A model generated the notes under the pieces. It had not been told where the DNA came from. It saw only the letters and a list, made by a program, of their open reading frames with translations, and made no database searches. Positions 43,117 to 54,313 of a stretch of 64,000 bases of DNA are shown piece by piece. Position 1 is the first letter of the stretch, and each line of letters begins with the position of its first letter. The stretch is from Anaerolineae bacterium (GTDB lineage Bacteria > Pseudomonadota > Alphaproteobacteria > DSM-16000 > Inquilinaceae): contig JANQQD010000053.1 in the NCBI GenBank assembly GCA_028285185.1, positions 1 to 64,000 on the forward strand, given 5' to 3'. The translations under genes and the position numbers were made by a program.

Positions 43117-44328
43117 ATGTCGCCCGATGCCGGTCGTCAGGGGACGGCGCGACGCCGCTTTGCTGAGCGGGTCGGCCGCGTCGATGCCGTCTCGGTCACC
43201 GGCTGGGAGCTGCACGCCCGCGCCATGGCACGCCGGCTTGCGGGCGAAGACGTGATCGTGCTGTCGATCGGCGATCACGAATTCGACGCGCCCGATGTGG
43301 TGGTGGACCAGACCATCGCGGCGTTACGTGCGGGGCGCCACCACTATACCCCGGCGACCGGTACCGCGGCGCTGCGCAAGGCCATCGCGGCCGACCACAA
43401 CCGCCGAACCGGCATGGCCATCGGCATCGACGGGGTGGCCGTGCTGCCGGGCGCGCAATGCGGCCTCTATGCCGCCGCGCAGTGCCTGATCGACCCGGGT
43501 GACGAGGTGCTGGTGGCCGAGCCGATGTATGTCACATACGCCGGCACATTGCAGACGGCGGGCGCCGTGGTCGTGCCGGTGCCACTGTCGGGGGACAACG
43601 GCTTCGCGCTCGACCCGGCACGGCTGGCGGCCCACATCACGACGCGGACACGGGCGGTGCTGCTGAATTCACCGCACAATCCTACCGGCGCGGTGGCCCT
43701 GCGCGAGGCGCTGGACGCGCTGGCCAAGCTATGCTGTGAGAACGATTTGTGGCTGCTGTCAGACGAAGTCTATGCCGGCATGACGTATGAGCGGCCGCAT
43801 GTCAGCCCGTGCAGCCTGCCGGGCATGGCAGACCGCACGGTCACCATCGACAGCCTGTCCAAGCGCAGCGCCATGACCGGCTGGCGCATCGGCTGGATCG
43901 TCGGCCCGCCGGACCTGGTGACGCATCTTGAGGTTCTGGCCGGCTGCATGCTGTTCGGCGTGCCGCCGTTCATCCAGGATGCGGCGGTCGCTGCGCTGCA
44001 AGCGGTGGAGGAGATCAGCGAGGCGGTGCGGACGCGCTATCGCCTTCGTCGTGACCTGGTGTGCGACGCGCTGCCTGGCCTGGAGGTGGTGCGGCCCGAA
44101 GGCGGCATGTTCGTGATGCTGGGCGTTGCCGCCTTTGGCCTTCCAGCGACTGCCTTCGCCACCCGGCTCTTGGACGAGGCCGGTGTCTCGGTGCTTCCCG
44201 GCGACAGCTTCGGCGCCAGCGGGGCGGGCTATGTCCGGCTGTCCCTGGCTGCCGACGAGGAGGACCTGGCCGAGGCGTGCCGGCGGATCGGCCGGTTCAC
44301 CGGCCGGCTGTCCGGCGCAGCACCCTGA
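43117..44328 (+). CDS. PLP-dependent aminotransferase (class I/II)
   Basis: 403 residues, fold type I. Visible motifs: HHYTPATGTAALRKAIA, NSPHNPTGAV, LLSDEVYAGM and the PLP-binding lysine in TIDSLSKRSAMTGWRIGW; a later FGASGAGYVRLSLA carries the substrate carboxylate arginine. It swaps an amino group between an amino acid and a 2-oxo acid. Strong GGAGG site. It is divergent from the ABC transporter operon and its 3' end overlaps the convergent dioxygenase gene by 32 bp. The substrate is inferred only from context. Confidence 0.92.
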   Translation: MSPDAGRQGTARRRFAERVGRVDAVSVTGWELHARAMARRLAGEDVIVLSIGDHEFDAPDVVVDQTIAALRAGRHHYTPATGTAALRKAIAADHNRRTGMAIGIDGVAVLPGAQCGLYAAAQCLIDPGDEVLVAEPMYVTYAGTLQTAGAVVVPVPLSGDNGFALDPARLAAHITTRTRAVLLNSPHNPTGAVALREALDALAKLCCENDLWLLSDEVYAGMTYERPHVSPCSLPGMADRTVTIDSLSKRSAMTGWRIGWIVGPPDLVTHLEVLAGCMLFGVPPFIQDAAVAALQAVEEISEAVRTRYRLRRDLVCDALPGLEVVRPEGGMFVMLGVAAFGLPATAFATRLLDEAGVSVLPGDSFGASGAGYVRLSLAADEEDLAEACRRIGRFTGRLSGAAP

Positions 44329-45421
44329 GCCGGCTTTCGAAGTCTTCGTGGTTCAAATAGCAGCCGCAAAGACGCCGCTGGCCTTCATAGGCCGCCCGGC
44401 CGTGCAGTGTGCGCCAATTGTCGAACAAGAGCGCGGTGCCGGGACGCAGCGGATGGCGCCATTGCATCTCAGGATCGGCGGCCAGACGGATAAAGCCGGT
44501 CAGCGCCCGGTAGAACCGATCCATCTCGTCGTCCGGCAGGCGGAACGGCGCCCGGTCGTAGTTGTTGAACACGACCTGGACGACGCGTCCCGAAGTGTCG
44601 GTGCGGAATACCGGATGTGAGGCAGCCAGGCTGATGCCCTGTTCCAGATAGCGGGCGGGCACGGGCACCTCACACAGTGTCGCGAAATCCTCCGGCCGGT
44701 CGTGGCGCATCACCTCGGCGATCTTGAAGCCGTCGACCAGGATGCTCTCGCCGCCATTGCCGTCGAAGTGCAGGCAGTGGAACATCTGCAAGCCAGGTGG
44801 GTCGACCGAGTAGCTGCCGTCGGTGTGGGCGCCCAGCTCCTGCTTGGAATAGGCGGTGTCGCTGCGCGCCATGTTGGCCGTGAAGTCCCAGAATCCGCCG
44901 AAGATCGTCGACCGGATGTAGCCGACGCACAACGCCAGTTTCTCCGTCGCTTCGGGCGTCGCGGGCACGCCCTCGACAAGGCCGAAGCCGTAGGTCTCGA
45001 CTGCCTCCAGCCAGTTCAAGAGGCCACTGTCGCTCTCCATCACCGCGTCATAGGCGAAGCAAGGTATTTCGCCTGCGATCCGGTCCCGATCCCACAGCCG
45101 GATTTCCGGAGCTGGCTTCGCGTCCGGCTGGCGCAACCTGTGCAGCAGGTCGGCAGAATAGCGGCCGATGTGATCCGTGCCGTTGGCCCACTCGATCTCT
45201 AAGGCCGTCGCATTGTCAGTGAGGCGAACCGCGCGGGCTCGGATGTCGGGGGGCAGGGACGCAGTGTCGACCTCGCGCTGCAGCGTGGCGGGGTTCAGGC
45301 TGGCCGGCTCCTCCCCATGGTCGCGCAGCCAGAACCAGGGATAGTGGGCCGTCGCGTCGACGCCTTCGAACGACACGGCCAATCCCGTTTCTGTCGCTTC
45401 GGCGTTCAGGATTCTGGGCAT
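44297..45421 (-). CDS. Gamma-butyrobetaine hydroxylase-like 2-oxoglutarate dioxygenase
   Basis: 374 residues from ATG 45421 (MPRILNAEATETGL). An N-terminal GBBH-like domain (FWLRDHGEEPASLN) precedes a TauD/TfdA catalytic domain with the iron ligands H-T-D in LGAHTDGSYSVD and the distal histidine in WRTLHGRAAYEG; the following RRLCGCY contains the 2-oxoglutarate arginine. Close to gamma-butyrobetaine or trimethyllysine hydroxylases of carnitine metabolism, though the classic N-terminal zinc cysteine pattern is incomplete. Its 3' end overlaps the convergent aminotransferase gene. Likely part of quaternary amine catabolism. Confidence 0.85.
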   Translation of the reverse strand: MPRILNAEATETGLAVSFEGVDATAHYPWFWLRDHGEEPASLNPATLQREVDTASLPPDIRARAVRLTDNATALEIEWANGTDHIGRYSADLLHRLRQPDAKPAPEIRLWDRDRIAGEIPCFAYDAVMESDSGLLNWLEAVETYGFGLVEGVPATPEATEKLALCVGYIRSTIFGGFWDFTANMARSDTAYSKQELGAHTDGSYSVDPPGLQMFHCLHFDGNGGESILVDGFKIAEVMRHDRPEDFATLCEVPVPARYLEQGISLAASHPVFRTDTSGRVVQVVFNNYDRAPFRLPDDEMDRFYRALTGFIRLAADPEMQWRHPLRPGTALLFDNWRTLHGRAAYEGQRRLCGCYLNHEDFESRLRVLRRTAGR

Positions 45422-45465
45422 CGGGCTGTTCTCTATCTCTGGGTGGCGGACGTAGTGGACGCAGG

Positions 45466-45933
45466 CTAGGCCGGCGACGGCTCCCGGCTCCAGCGGTCTG
45501 CCGCCTCGTCGTCGCTGGCGCGGGCTTCCACCCACTGGCCGCCGTCCGGCGTGTCCTCCAGCTTCCAGAACGGGGCGCGCGTCTTGAGCCAATCGACCAG
45601 GAACTGGCAGGCCTCGAATGCCGCCTGACGGTGGGACGAGGCCACGGCGACCAGAACGATGCGATCGCCCGGCTCCAGCCGGCCGTACCGATGGATGATC
45701 AGGCTTGCGGCCACGGGCCAGCGCTCCGCCGCCTCCGCCTCGATGCGGGTCAGCATCTTCTCGGTCATGCCCGGATAATGCTCAAGCGTCATCGCCGTTA
45801 CCGGCATGTCGCCGGCAAGGTCGCGGACGGTGCCAAGAAAACTGACCAGCCCGCCGATGTCGTGGCGGCCGGCCAGCAGCGCCGACAGCTCGGCACCCAT
45901 GTCGAAGTCTTCGGCCTGCACACGCACGGTCAT
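45466..45933 (-). CDS. moaE: Molybdopterin synthase catalytic subunit
   Basis: 155 residues. MoaE, which with MoaD inserts sulfur into precursor Z to form molybdopterin. Motifs: GGLVSFLGTVRDL, MTLEHYPGMTEKML, IIHRYGRLEPGDRIVLVAVASSHRQAAFEACQFLVDWLK and the catalytic-lysine segment APFWKLEDTPDG. It follows moaD on the same strand, 6 bp apart. Confidence 0.95.
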   Translation of the reverse strand: MTVRVQAEDFDMGAELSALLAGRHDIGGLVSFLGTVRDLAGDMPVTAMTLEHYPGMTEKMLTRIEAEAAERWPVAASLIIHRYGRLEPGDRIVLVAVASSHRQAAFEACQFLVDWLKTRAPFWKLEDTPDGGQWVEARASDDEAADRWSREPSPA

Positions 45934-45939
45934 GGGATC

Positions 45940-46191
45940 TCAGCCTCCGGTGACCGGCGGAAACAGGGCAATCTCGTCATTCGGCGAGACCGGATCGCCG
46001 GCGCGCGCAAACTCCTGGTTCACGGCCACCTTGACCACGCGGTCGTCGGACAGCGCGGCGGCGTAAGCCGGCCCGCGCCCGCGCATCCAGGCCAGCAGCG
46101 ATCCGACATCACGGACGTCGTCGGGCGGCGTCACCTCTTCTTCGGCCATGCCGATCTGGCTGCGCAGCCAGGCGAAGTAAAGCAGTCTCAT
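45940..46191 (-). CDS. moaD: Molybdopterin synthase sulfur carrier subunit
   Basis: 83 residues, ubiquitin-like sulfur carrier. Starts MRLLYFAWLRSQIG and ends with the diagnostic C-terminal Gly-Gly (FPPVTGG) that carries the thiocarboxylate. The stop is 6 bp from moaE, so the two are co-expressed. A DUF2062 gene is 13 bp upstream. Confidence 0.95.
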   Translation of the reverse strand: MRLLYFAWLRSQIGMAEEEVTPPDDVRDVGSLLAWMRGRGPAYAAALSDDRVVKVAVNQEFARAGDPVSPNDEIALFPPVTGG

Positions 46192-46204
46192 CGGCCCCTC
46201 GGGC

Positions 46205-46774
46205 TCACGGATCCGTTCCTTCCGCTATATGCGGGCGCTGGGCCCCATTGTGAACCGGGGCCTTTGCGGGTCGCTGGCGACGGATCCGCGTGAGCCGTCT
46301 CAGTTCCAGCCGCCGGCCCAGCGCGCGGCCGAAATAGTATCCTCCAACACCGCCGCCGACGAAGAACGGCAGACCGCCCAGCAGGATCAGCAGCATGAAA
46401 TAGCCCGATGTCTCCAGCACGGCCAGCGTGCCTTCCTCTTGAAACATCGTCAGCAGGCTTTCCACCTGGAAGTCGCCGGCGCCGCAAGCGGTGAGGGTGC
46501 AGCCGATCGCGAAATACATCGTATAGATCGGTACGAAGGTGAACGGGTTGGTCACCAGCGTCAGCACGGCAGCGATCGGCAGATTGAAGCGCAGTCCCAA
46601 GGGGCGGCCCGCCGCCCAGACGATGCCGACTATCCCAAGCTGGATTCCGGGTGGCGCGATCAGGCCAACACCCAGCCCGGCCGCCATGGTGTTGGCAACG
46701 ATCTGGGGGGAGAGCTGCATGCGGCTGATCGGCCGCAACACCCGCCGGAAATACTGGCGTTTGAGGGATCTCAC
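46205..46774 (-). CDS. DUF2062 domain-containing membrane protein
   Basis: 189 residues with three hydrophobic segments. DUF2062 pattern: an N-terminal basic helix (MRSLKRQYFRRVLRPISRM), GLGVGLIAPPGIQLGIVGIVWA, FNLPIAAVLTLVTNPFTFVPIYTMYFAIG, and VLETSGYFMLLILLGGLPFFVGGGVGGYY. The role of this inner-membrane family is unknown. It is upstream of moaD with the same orientation and close spacing, so probably the same operon. Confidence 0.9.
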   Translation of the reverse strand: MRSLKRQYFRRVLRPISRMQLSPQIVANTMAAGLGVGLIAPPGIQLGIVGIVWAAGRPLGLRFNLPIAAVLTLVTNPFTFVPIYTMYFAIGCTLTACGAGDFQVESLLTMFQEEGTLAVLETSGYFMLLILLGGLPFFVGGGVGGYYFGRALGRRLELRRLTRIRRQRPAKAPVHNGAQRPHIAEGTDP

Positions 46775-46868
46775 GGCCCGTAGCAGTCGCGCTCGCCGTC
46801 ATGGAAACAAGGAACGACACTTCCGCAATACCGGTGGGTGCGACCGTCTGTCAACGCGGAACCCCGGC

Positions 46869-47486
46869 TCAGCCTCTGGTTTGCGACGGTGCGTCGGCGG
46901 CGTCGGTCGCGGGGCGCTGCGGCCCCGTGATCTGCTGCAGGCCGCCCGCCATGTATTGCCATCCGGTGATCACCGTCAACGCAGCCGCGAGCCAGAGGCC
47001 GGCAATGCCGATGGTCATCACCACCGCCCCACCGGGGGCAGCATGCCCGAGGATCAGGATGCCGATTGCCATCATTTGAACGGTCGTTTTCCATTTGGCC
47101 AGACCCGTGACTGGTACGCCCTTGGCATTGGCGCCCGCGAGGAACTCACGCAGGCCGGAAATCAGGATCTCTCGCAACAGGATGATTACCGCGGCCAGTA
47201 CATGCACCCCGGTGACCCTGTCGAAGGCCACCAGCGCAAACAGCGTGGCGGCGACCAGCATCTTGTCGGCAATCGGGTCGAATAGCTGGCCCCAGACCGA
47301 GACGACCTGCCGGCGCCGGGCGAGATACCCGTCGAAGAAATCGGTAACCGCGGCCGCGATGAAGAGCAGGGTGGCCACCCAGGCCGCCCACGCCGCGGGC
47401 ACGAAGAACAGGGCCAAGAGGGGCGGGATCAAGGCAATCCGCAGCCCCGTCAGGATGTTGGGAAGCGTCAGCAGCCGGTCTTGCAC
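46869..47486 (-). CDS. pgsA: CDP-diacylglycerol--glycerol-3-phosphate 3-phosphatidyltransferase
   Basis: 205 residues from a GTG at 47486, chosen because AAAGG sits about 9 bp upstream and homologues begin near LLTLPNILTGLR. Forms phosphatidylglycerol phosphate, the committed step to phosphatidylglycerol. The CDP-alcohol phosphotransferase signature is complete: DFFDGYLARRR, then GQLFDPIADKML with its two aspartates. Four to five membrane helices. The C-terminal tail (TGPQRPATDAADAP) is hydrophilic. It lies between uvrC and the DUF2062 gene. Confidence 0.93.
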   Translation of the reverse strand: MQDRLLTLPNILTGLRIALIPPLLALFFVPAAWAAWVATLLFIAAAVTDFFDGYLARRRQVVSVWGQLFDPIADKMLVAATLFALVAFDRVTGVHVLAAVIILLREILISGLREFLAGANAKGVPVTGLAKWKTTVQMMAIGILILGHAAPGGAVVMTIGIAGLWLAAALTVITGWQYMAGGLQQITGPQRPATDAADAPSQTRG

Positions 47487-47541
47487 GCGAGATCGCCTTT
47501 CGTGCCGTCGGACGGCGGGGCGGGGGCGCCCGCGGCGCTGT

Positions 47542-49467
47542 TTATCCCTCGCCGCGGAAATGATCGTGGATCTTACGGGCAACCGTGTCGCTTATGCCAT
47601 CCACGGCGCCCAGATCTTCCAGACTGGCGCGCGATACGGCGCGTGCTGAGCCGAAATGCTGCAGCAGCGCCTTCTTGCGGCGTGGCCCGATGCCCGGGAT
47701 TTCGTCGATCGCCGATTTGCCCAGCTGCTTGCCGCGACGGGCCCGATGGGTGCCGATGGCAAACCTGTGCGCCTCGTCGCGCAGACGCTGGAGGAAATAG
47801 AGCACGGGATCACGCGGCTCCAGCGAGAAGGGATCCCGGTCCTCCATAAAGAAACGTTCCCGTCCGGCATTGCGGTCCGGACCCTTGGCGATGGCGGCCA
47901 GGGGCACATCGTCGATCCCCATCTCGCGCAGCACGTCGAGCGCGGCGTTAAGCTGGCCGAGACCGCCGTCGATCAGCAGCAAATCGGGCCAAGCCTCCCG
48001 GTCGGGATCTTCCTTCAGCGCGCGGGCGAAGCGACGGCTCAGCACTTCGCGCATCATCGCATAGTCGTCGCCAGGTGCCGGCGCCGCCTTGATCAGGAAC
48101 TTGCGATAGGCGGTCTTGCGGAACCCTTCCGGCCCCGCAACGATCATGCAGCCATAAGCATTGGTGCCGGAGATGTGGCTGTTGTCATAGACCTCGATGC
48201 GGTTGGGCGGGCTATCCAGGTTGAACACCTGGGCGACGCCGTCCAAGAGGCGCGACTGCGAGGCACTTTCCGACAGCCGGCGCGCAAGGGCCTCGCGTGC
48301 ATTGGCCAGCGCGTGGTCGATCAGGCGCTTCTTGTCGCCGCGTTTGGGCACGGCAAGCTGGACCCGACGGTCGGCGCGGACGGTCAGCGCCTCTTCCACC
48401 AGCCCCTGTTCCGCGAGATCGTGGCTCAGCATCACCAGCGGCGGCGGCGGGCGATTGTCATAGAACTGGGCGACGAAGGCCGCCAGGACGGTCGGCGGCT
48501 CTTCGCTCTTGTCATGGCTCGGGAAGTAGGCGCGCGTACCGTAGTTGCGGCCGCCGCGGAAGAAATAGACCTGAATGCAGGTCTGCCCACCGGTCTGGTG
48601 GGCGGCGAACGCATCGGCATCGTCGATGCCTTCGACATTGATGTCCTGATGGGCCTGGATGGCCGCCAGTGCGCGCACGCGGTCGCGCCAGCGGGCCGCC
48701 GTCTCGAAGTCCAGCCGGTCGCTGGCCGCCGTCATCTCCTGCACGAAGGTGTCTTGGACGGCCTGGTTCCTGCCGCTCAGAAAATCGAATGCCTGTGCCG
48801 TCTGCCGCCCGTACTCCGCCTCGCCCGCATAGCCCACGCACGGCGCCGTGCAGCGCTTGATCTGGTACTGCAGGCAGGGCCGTGTGCGGCTGGCGAACAC
48901 GCTGTCGCTGCAGTTGCGCAAGAGAAAGGCGCGCTGCAAGGCTGTGATCGTGCGGTTGACGGCGCCGGCGGATGCAAAGGGCCCGAAGTAGCGGCCCGGA
49001 CGGCTCTCCGCCCCCCGGTGCTTCATGATCTGCGCAAACGGGTGGTCGGCCGTGACCAGGATATGCGGGAACGTCTTGTCGTCGCGCAGCAGGATATTGT
49101 AGCGCGGCCGGAGCCGCTTGATCAGATTGGCCTCGAGCAGAAGAGCCTCGACCTCCGACCGGGTCACGACGAATTCCATGCCGCGCGTCTCGGCGATCAT
49201 GCGCAAGAGCCGCGAGGGGTGCCGTCCGACCTGGGTGTACGCGTTGACTCTCTTGCGCAGGCTGCGGGCCTTGCCGACATACAGCGCGTTTCCGTCCGAG
49301 CCGAGCATCCGGTACACGCCGGGCTGATTCGGCAGTGTCTTCACGTGGGATTGGACCACCGACAGCCCCTCGGTGAGGCCCGAGCTGCGACCCTCGCAAC
49401 CGACCGCATCGGGTGTCAGGTCGTTTTGTGTTGATTCCGAAGAGTTTTGCCGATCTGCCATGGCCAT
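47542..49467 (-). CDS. uvrC: Excinuclease ABC subunit C
   Basis: 641 residues from ATG 49467 (ATG 49461 equally possible). UvrC makes both incisions in nucleotide excision repair. The GIY-YIG nuclease is at the N-terminus ([30 protein letters not shown]), a UVR domain near the middle ([22 protein letters not shown]), then the RNase H-like nuclease ([27 protein letters not shown]) and a C-terminal helix-hairpin-helix pair ([27 protein letters not shown]). Same orientation as pgsA, which begins 55 bp after its stop. Confidence 0.97.
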   Translation of the reverse strand: MAMADRQNSSESTQNDLTPDAVGCEGRSSGLTEGLSVVQSHVKTLPNQPGVYRMLGSDGNALYVGKARSLRKRVNAYTQVGRHPSRLLRMIAETRGMEFVVTRSEVEALLLEANLIKRLRPRYNILLRDDKTFPHILVTADHPFAQIMKHRGAESRPGRYFGPFASAGAVNRTITALQRAFLLRNCSDSVFASRTRPCLQYQIKRCTAPCVGYAGEAEYGRQTAQAFDFLSGRNQAVQDTFVQEMTAASDRLDFETAARWRDRVRALAAIQAHQDINVEGIDDADAFAAHQTGGQTCIQVYFFRGGRNYGTRAYFPSHDKSEEPPTVLAAFVAQFYDNRPPPPLVMLSHDLAEQGLVEEALTVRADRRVQLAVPKRGDKKRLIDHALANAREALARRLSESASQSRLLDGVAQVFNLDSPPNRIEVYDNSHISGTNAYGCMIVAGPEGFRKTAYRKFLIKAAPAPGDDYAMMREVLSRRFARALKEDPDREAWPDLLLIDGGLGQLNAALDVLREMGIDDVPLAAIAKGPDRNAGRERFFMEDRDPFSLEPRDPVLYFLQRLRDEAHRFAIGTHRARRGKQLGKSAIDEIPGIGPRRKKALLQHFGSARAVSRASLEDLGAVDGISDTVARKIHDHFRGEG

Positions 49468-49844
49468 CCATATTGCCGAGCGGGCGCGGAGGTACAAGCA
49501 CCGGAGGCCCAACTGGGGCGTTGTGGACTATCCACCGATGCTGTGGATAACTCTGTCGAAAACGTCATGCGGAAACGCCGTCACTGTTGGCATCCCAGGC
49601 GTCCCCAAGTTCTGCTCAAAAAATAGGCAGAGAGCTAAGTGGTTGATTTTCCTAGAAACACCCATGTCAAGATGAATGTTATATTGCAACATAGGGAAAG
49701 CATCTTCGGCTAAGTAGTTGGTTTGCGTCTGAGTTTCCGGCTGTGCACAAGTGCCCCGTCGTGTCGGCGGACGCTGCCATACATGCGAGTTCACCGTCTG
49801 TCCCCGAACAACGGTCGGTTGCTTCGGAGATGCGGTCGTATCCC
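49468..49844. other. Intergenic region upstream of uvrC
   Basis: About 375 bp between uvrC and the upstream SDR gene, both minus strand. It is AT-richer at 49600-49720. One perfect DnaA-box word (TGTGGATAA, 49542-49550) lies just upstream of uvrC; a single box carries little weight. A TTGACA on the minus strand at 49665-49670 lacks a clear -10. No RNA or gene is seen. Confidence 0.4.
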
Positions 49845-50615
49845 CTATTCAAATGCGACGATGCCCCGGGTCGGCTGCGCGTATCCCAGGTGCTCTCCGC
49901 CATCCAGCGCGATCATCTGACCGGTTACCGCCGGGGCGTCGACCAGGAAGCGGATTGCCGCAGCAATCTCTGCCGGATCGGTGGACCGCTTCAAGGGAAT
50001 CGATTGCCACTGTCTCTCGAACTGCTCTTCGGTCTGGCGCTCGGCCTTCAAGGTTGGGCCGGGGCCGATGGCGTTGACCCGGATCCGTGGCGCCAGCGCC
50101 ATGGCCAGTGTCTGGGTCAGTGTCCACAGACCCGCGCGGCTCACGGTATAGGACATGAAATGCGGCGTCGGGTTCCATACCCGCTGATCCAGCAGATTGA
50201 CCACGTTGCCGGACCGCTGCTCGGGCAGCATCGCCGCGAAGGCCCGGATCAGCACGACCGGCGCGCGCAGATTGGCTTCCATGTGCCGATCCCAGCTCTC
50301 GCGGCTATGGTCCAGGATCGTGTCGTATTCGAACACCGAAGCGTTGTTGACCAAGAGCGTCGGCGGGCCAAGCGCCGCGGCGGCATCCGGCACCAACCGC
50401 GAAACTGCCTGTTCGTCGCCCAGATCGGCGCCAAGCGCAACGGCTTGGCCGCCTTCGGTCCGGATCTCCGCCACCAGGTCTTCCGCTGCCTGACGCGATC
50501 GGTTGAAGTGCACGGCGACGGCCCAGCCATGGGCCGCGAGGTCGCGCACGATCGCCCTGCCGACGCGCTGAGCGCCGCCGGTCACCAGCGCAACATTCGA
50601 GGCGTCTAACGTCAT
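49845..50615 (-). CDS. Pteridine-reductase-like SDR oxidoreductase with atypical catalytic residues
   Basis: 256 residues. NAD(P)-binding VTGGAQRVGRAI near the N-terminus, then LVNNASVFEYDTI and NLRAPVVLIRAF; this wording and RVGRAI resemble pteridine reductase/FolM-type SDRs. The active-site Tyr is present in SYTVSRAG, but the canonical YxxxK lysine is arginine and the usual serine strand reads VVNLLDQRVW. It may be altered or inactive in catalysis. The position next to uvrC and pgsA is a familiar alphaproteobacterial arrangement. Confidence 0.85.
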   Translation of the reverse strand: MTLDASNVALVTGGAQRVGRAIVRDLAAHGWAVAVHFNRSRQAAEDLVAEIRTEGGQAVALGADLGDEQAVSRLVPDAAAALGPPTLLVNNASVFEYDTILDHSRESWDRHMEANLRAPVVLIRAFAAMLPEQRSGNVVNLLDQRVWNPTPHFMSYTVSRAGLWTLTQTLAMALAPRIRVNAIGPGPTLKAERQTEEQFERQWQSIPLKRSTDPAEIAAAIRFLVDAPAVTGQMIALDGGEHLGYAQPTRGIVAFE

Positions 50616-50691
50616 GACCGAGGAGTCTGGGCGCCGGCTGCCGGAGGATCAAGGGCCCGGCCTGCTTGTCGGGTGAATGCGCCCATGGTCG

Positions 50692-51666
50692 TCACATCAT
50701 CGTCATCATCATCTCGCCTACGCCGAAGAACTGCGCAGCGACGAACACGAGGTAGAGCACCAGAAGGATTGACCCCTCAAGGCGGGACAGGCGCCAGCCG
50801 GTCGCCATCAACGGCATCAGGGCCACGCTGACCGCCGCCATGATCCAGATATCGAAGGCGGCGATCTTGGCCGGGAAGTCGAACGGCACGACCAGCCCGA
50901 CGGCGCTCATGATGAACAGCAGGTTGAACAGATTGCTGCCCAGGATGTTGCCCAGCGCCACGTCTGCGTGCCGGCGCACCGCTGCGGCGGCAGTAGTCGC
51001 CAACTCGGGCACCGAGGTTCCGAAGGCCACCAGCGTCAGGCCGATCACCTCCTCCGACACGCCGAAGGCGCGGGCCAGGCTGACGGACCCGTCCACCAAC
51101 AGTTCCGCGCCGGCCAGAACGCCGATCAGTCCGCCGACGACTGCAAGAACAGCGAAACCAAGCGACCCCTTGATCGCATCGACGTCTTGGACTTCCTGTG
51201 CCGTCACGGCGTGGTTCGCGCGGCGGTCCATGAAATAGCAGAGGAACAGATAGCTGCCGAGCAACAGCAGCCCGACGATCCCGTGCACGCGGTCGATGGA
51301 GCCCATCAGCCCGGCGACGATGAACAGCGCCGTGGCCACCAGCATGGCCGTGCCATCGCGCAGCAGCGTGGAACGATGGCACTTTATTGGATAGATCGCC
51401 GCGGCCGCCCCGAGGATCAGAAGCACATTGGCGATGTTGGACCCGACGACATTGCCCACCGCTAGCCCCGTGGAGCCCTGCAGAGCGGCGCGCAGGCTGA
51501 CCAGCAGTTCGGGCAGCGAGGTGCCGAAGGCGACCACAGTAAGGCCGATGACAAGGGCCGAGATGCCGAGCCGGTGCGCCAACGCCACGGCGCCGCGCAC
51601 CAGATAGTCGGCCCCCAAGGCAAGAAGGACGAGACCGCCCACTGTCAGCGCAACGTCGATCAGCAT
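50692..51666 (-). CDS. Calcium/sodium antiporter, CaCA family (YrbG-like)
   Basis: 324 residues, about ten membrane helices in two inverted repeats. The two signature alpha-repeats are visible: FGTSLPELLVSLRAAL in the first half and FGTSVPELATTAAAAV in the second, each followed by a NVVGSN or NILGSN stretch. Such proteins exchange cytosolic Ca2+ for Na+ or H+. The cytoplasmic loop (AQEVQDVDAIKG) between the repeats is short, as in bacterial YrbG. Stands alone upstream of the SDR gene. Confidence 0.93.
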   Translation of the reverse strand: MLIDVALTVGGLVLLALGADYLVRGAVALAHRLGISALVIGLTVVAFGTSLPELLVSLRAALQGSTGLAVGNVVGSNIANVLLILGAAAAIYPIKCHRSTLLRDGTAMLVATALFIVAGLMGSIDRVHGIVGLLLLGSYLFLCYFMDRRANHAVTAQEVQDVDAIKGSLGFAVLAVVGGLIGVLAGAELLVDGSVSLARAFGVSEEVIGLTLVAFGTSVPELATTAAAAVRRHADVALGNILGSNLFNLLFIMSAVGLVVPFDFPAKIAAFDIWIMAAVSVALMPLMATGWRLSRLEGSILLVLYLVFVAAQFFGVGEMMMTMM

Positions 51667-52086
51667 AGGCCTGGTTTCCGTCGAAGGCGGCCGGAGCGCG
51701 ACACATCGCCGGCCACGTTTGGTCCGACGCGTGCAGTCGCCGCTGTCCGGCTGGCCGTCCGGCTTGTTCTCCCGGCTTCAGACCTACTGTCCGAAGATGG
51801 TCATTGCGAAGGTACCTCCGTCGACGATGCAGAGGCGGGTGGCGTCATGACAGCCATCGGCGAGGCCCTGGTCCAAGGCGTAGCGTTGCGCCCGTGCACC
51901 CGCCGATCCGGCGCGGGAGAGGCTGGGAGCAGGCGGACATGGGGTCTCAGAAGATATCGTCATTCGTGGGAACCGCTCGGATCGGTTTAGCCTGCTGTGC
52001 AACATGGGGCATGCTGCCCCCGCTCACAACCCGCGACGGGTCGATTGCTGCCCTCCGGACGCCGCCTCTGTGGAACCTGGTGGAGC
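51667..52086. other. Intergenic region between antiporter and uvrB
   Basis: About 420 bp. A minus-strand frame at 51784-52005 ends CIVDGGTFAM, faintly SDR-like at its C-terminus, and could be a gene remnant; nothing else supports it. No promoter, RNA gene or repeat stands out. Confidence 0.35.
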
Positions 52087-54249
<2,163 letters not shown>

Positions 54250-54313
54250 GCCCCCTATATAGGCCAGTCCGCCGTGTGGCGACTAGCGTCCGCGGCGGAC
54301 GTCTCAGCCGGGG

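Noticed and set aside
47656-49434. Long plus-strand frame opposite uvrC
   Set aside because: Shadow of uvrC; no ribosome-binding site and no recognisable domain.
49542-49550. Perfect DnaA box near uvrC, considered as an origin signal
   Set aside because: A single box with no cluster, no AT-rich unwinding element and no dnaA or gidA neighbourhood; expected by chance at this scale.
51784-52005. 73-codon minus-strand frame with an SDR-like C-terminus (CIVDGGTFAM)
   Set aside because: Only about ten residues look SDR-like; no start site or conserved body. Kept as a note in the intergenic entry.
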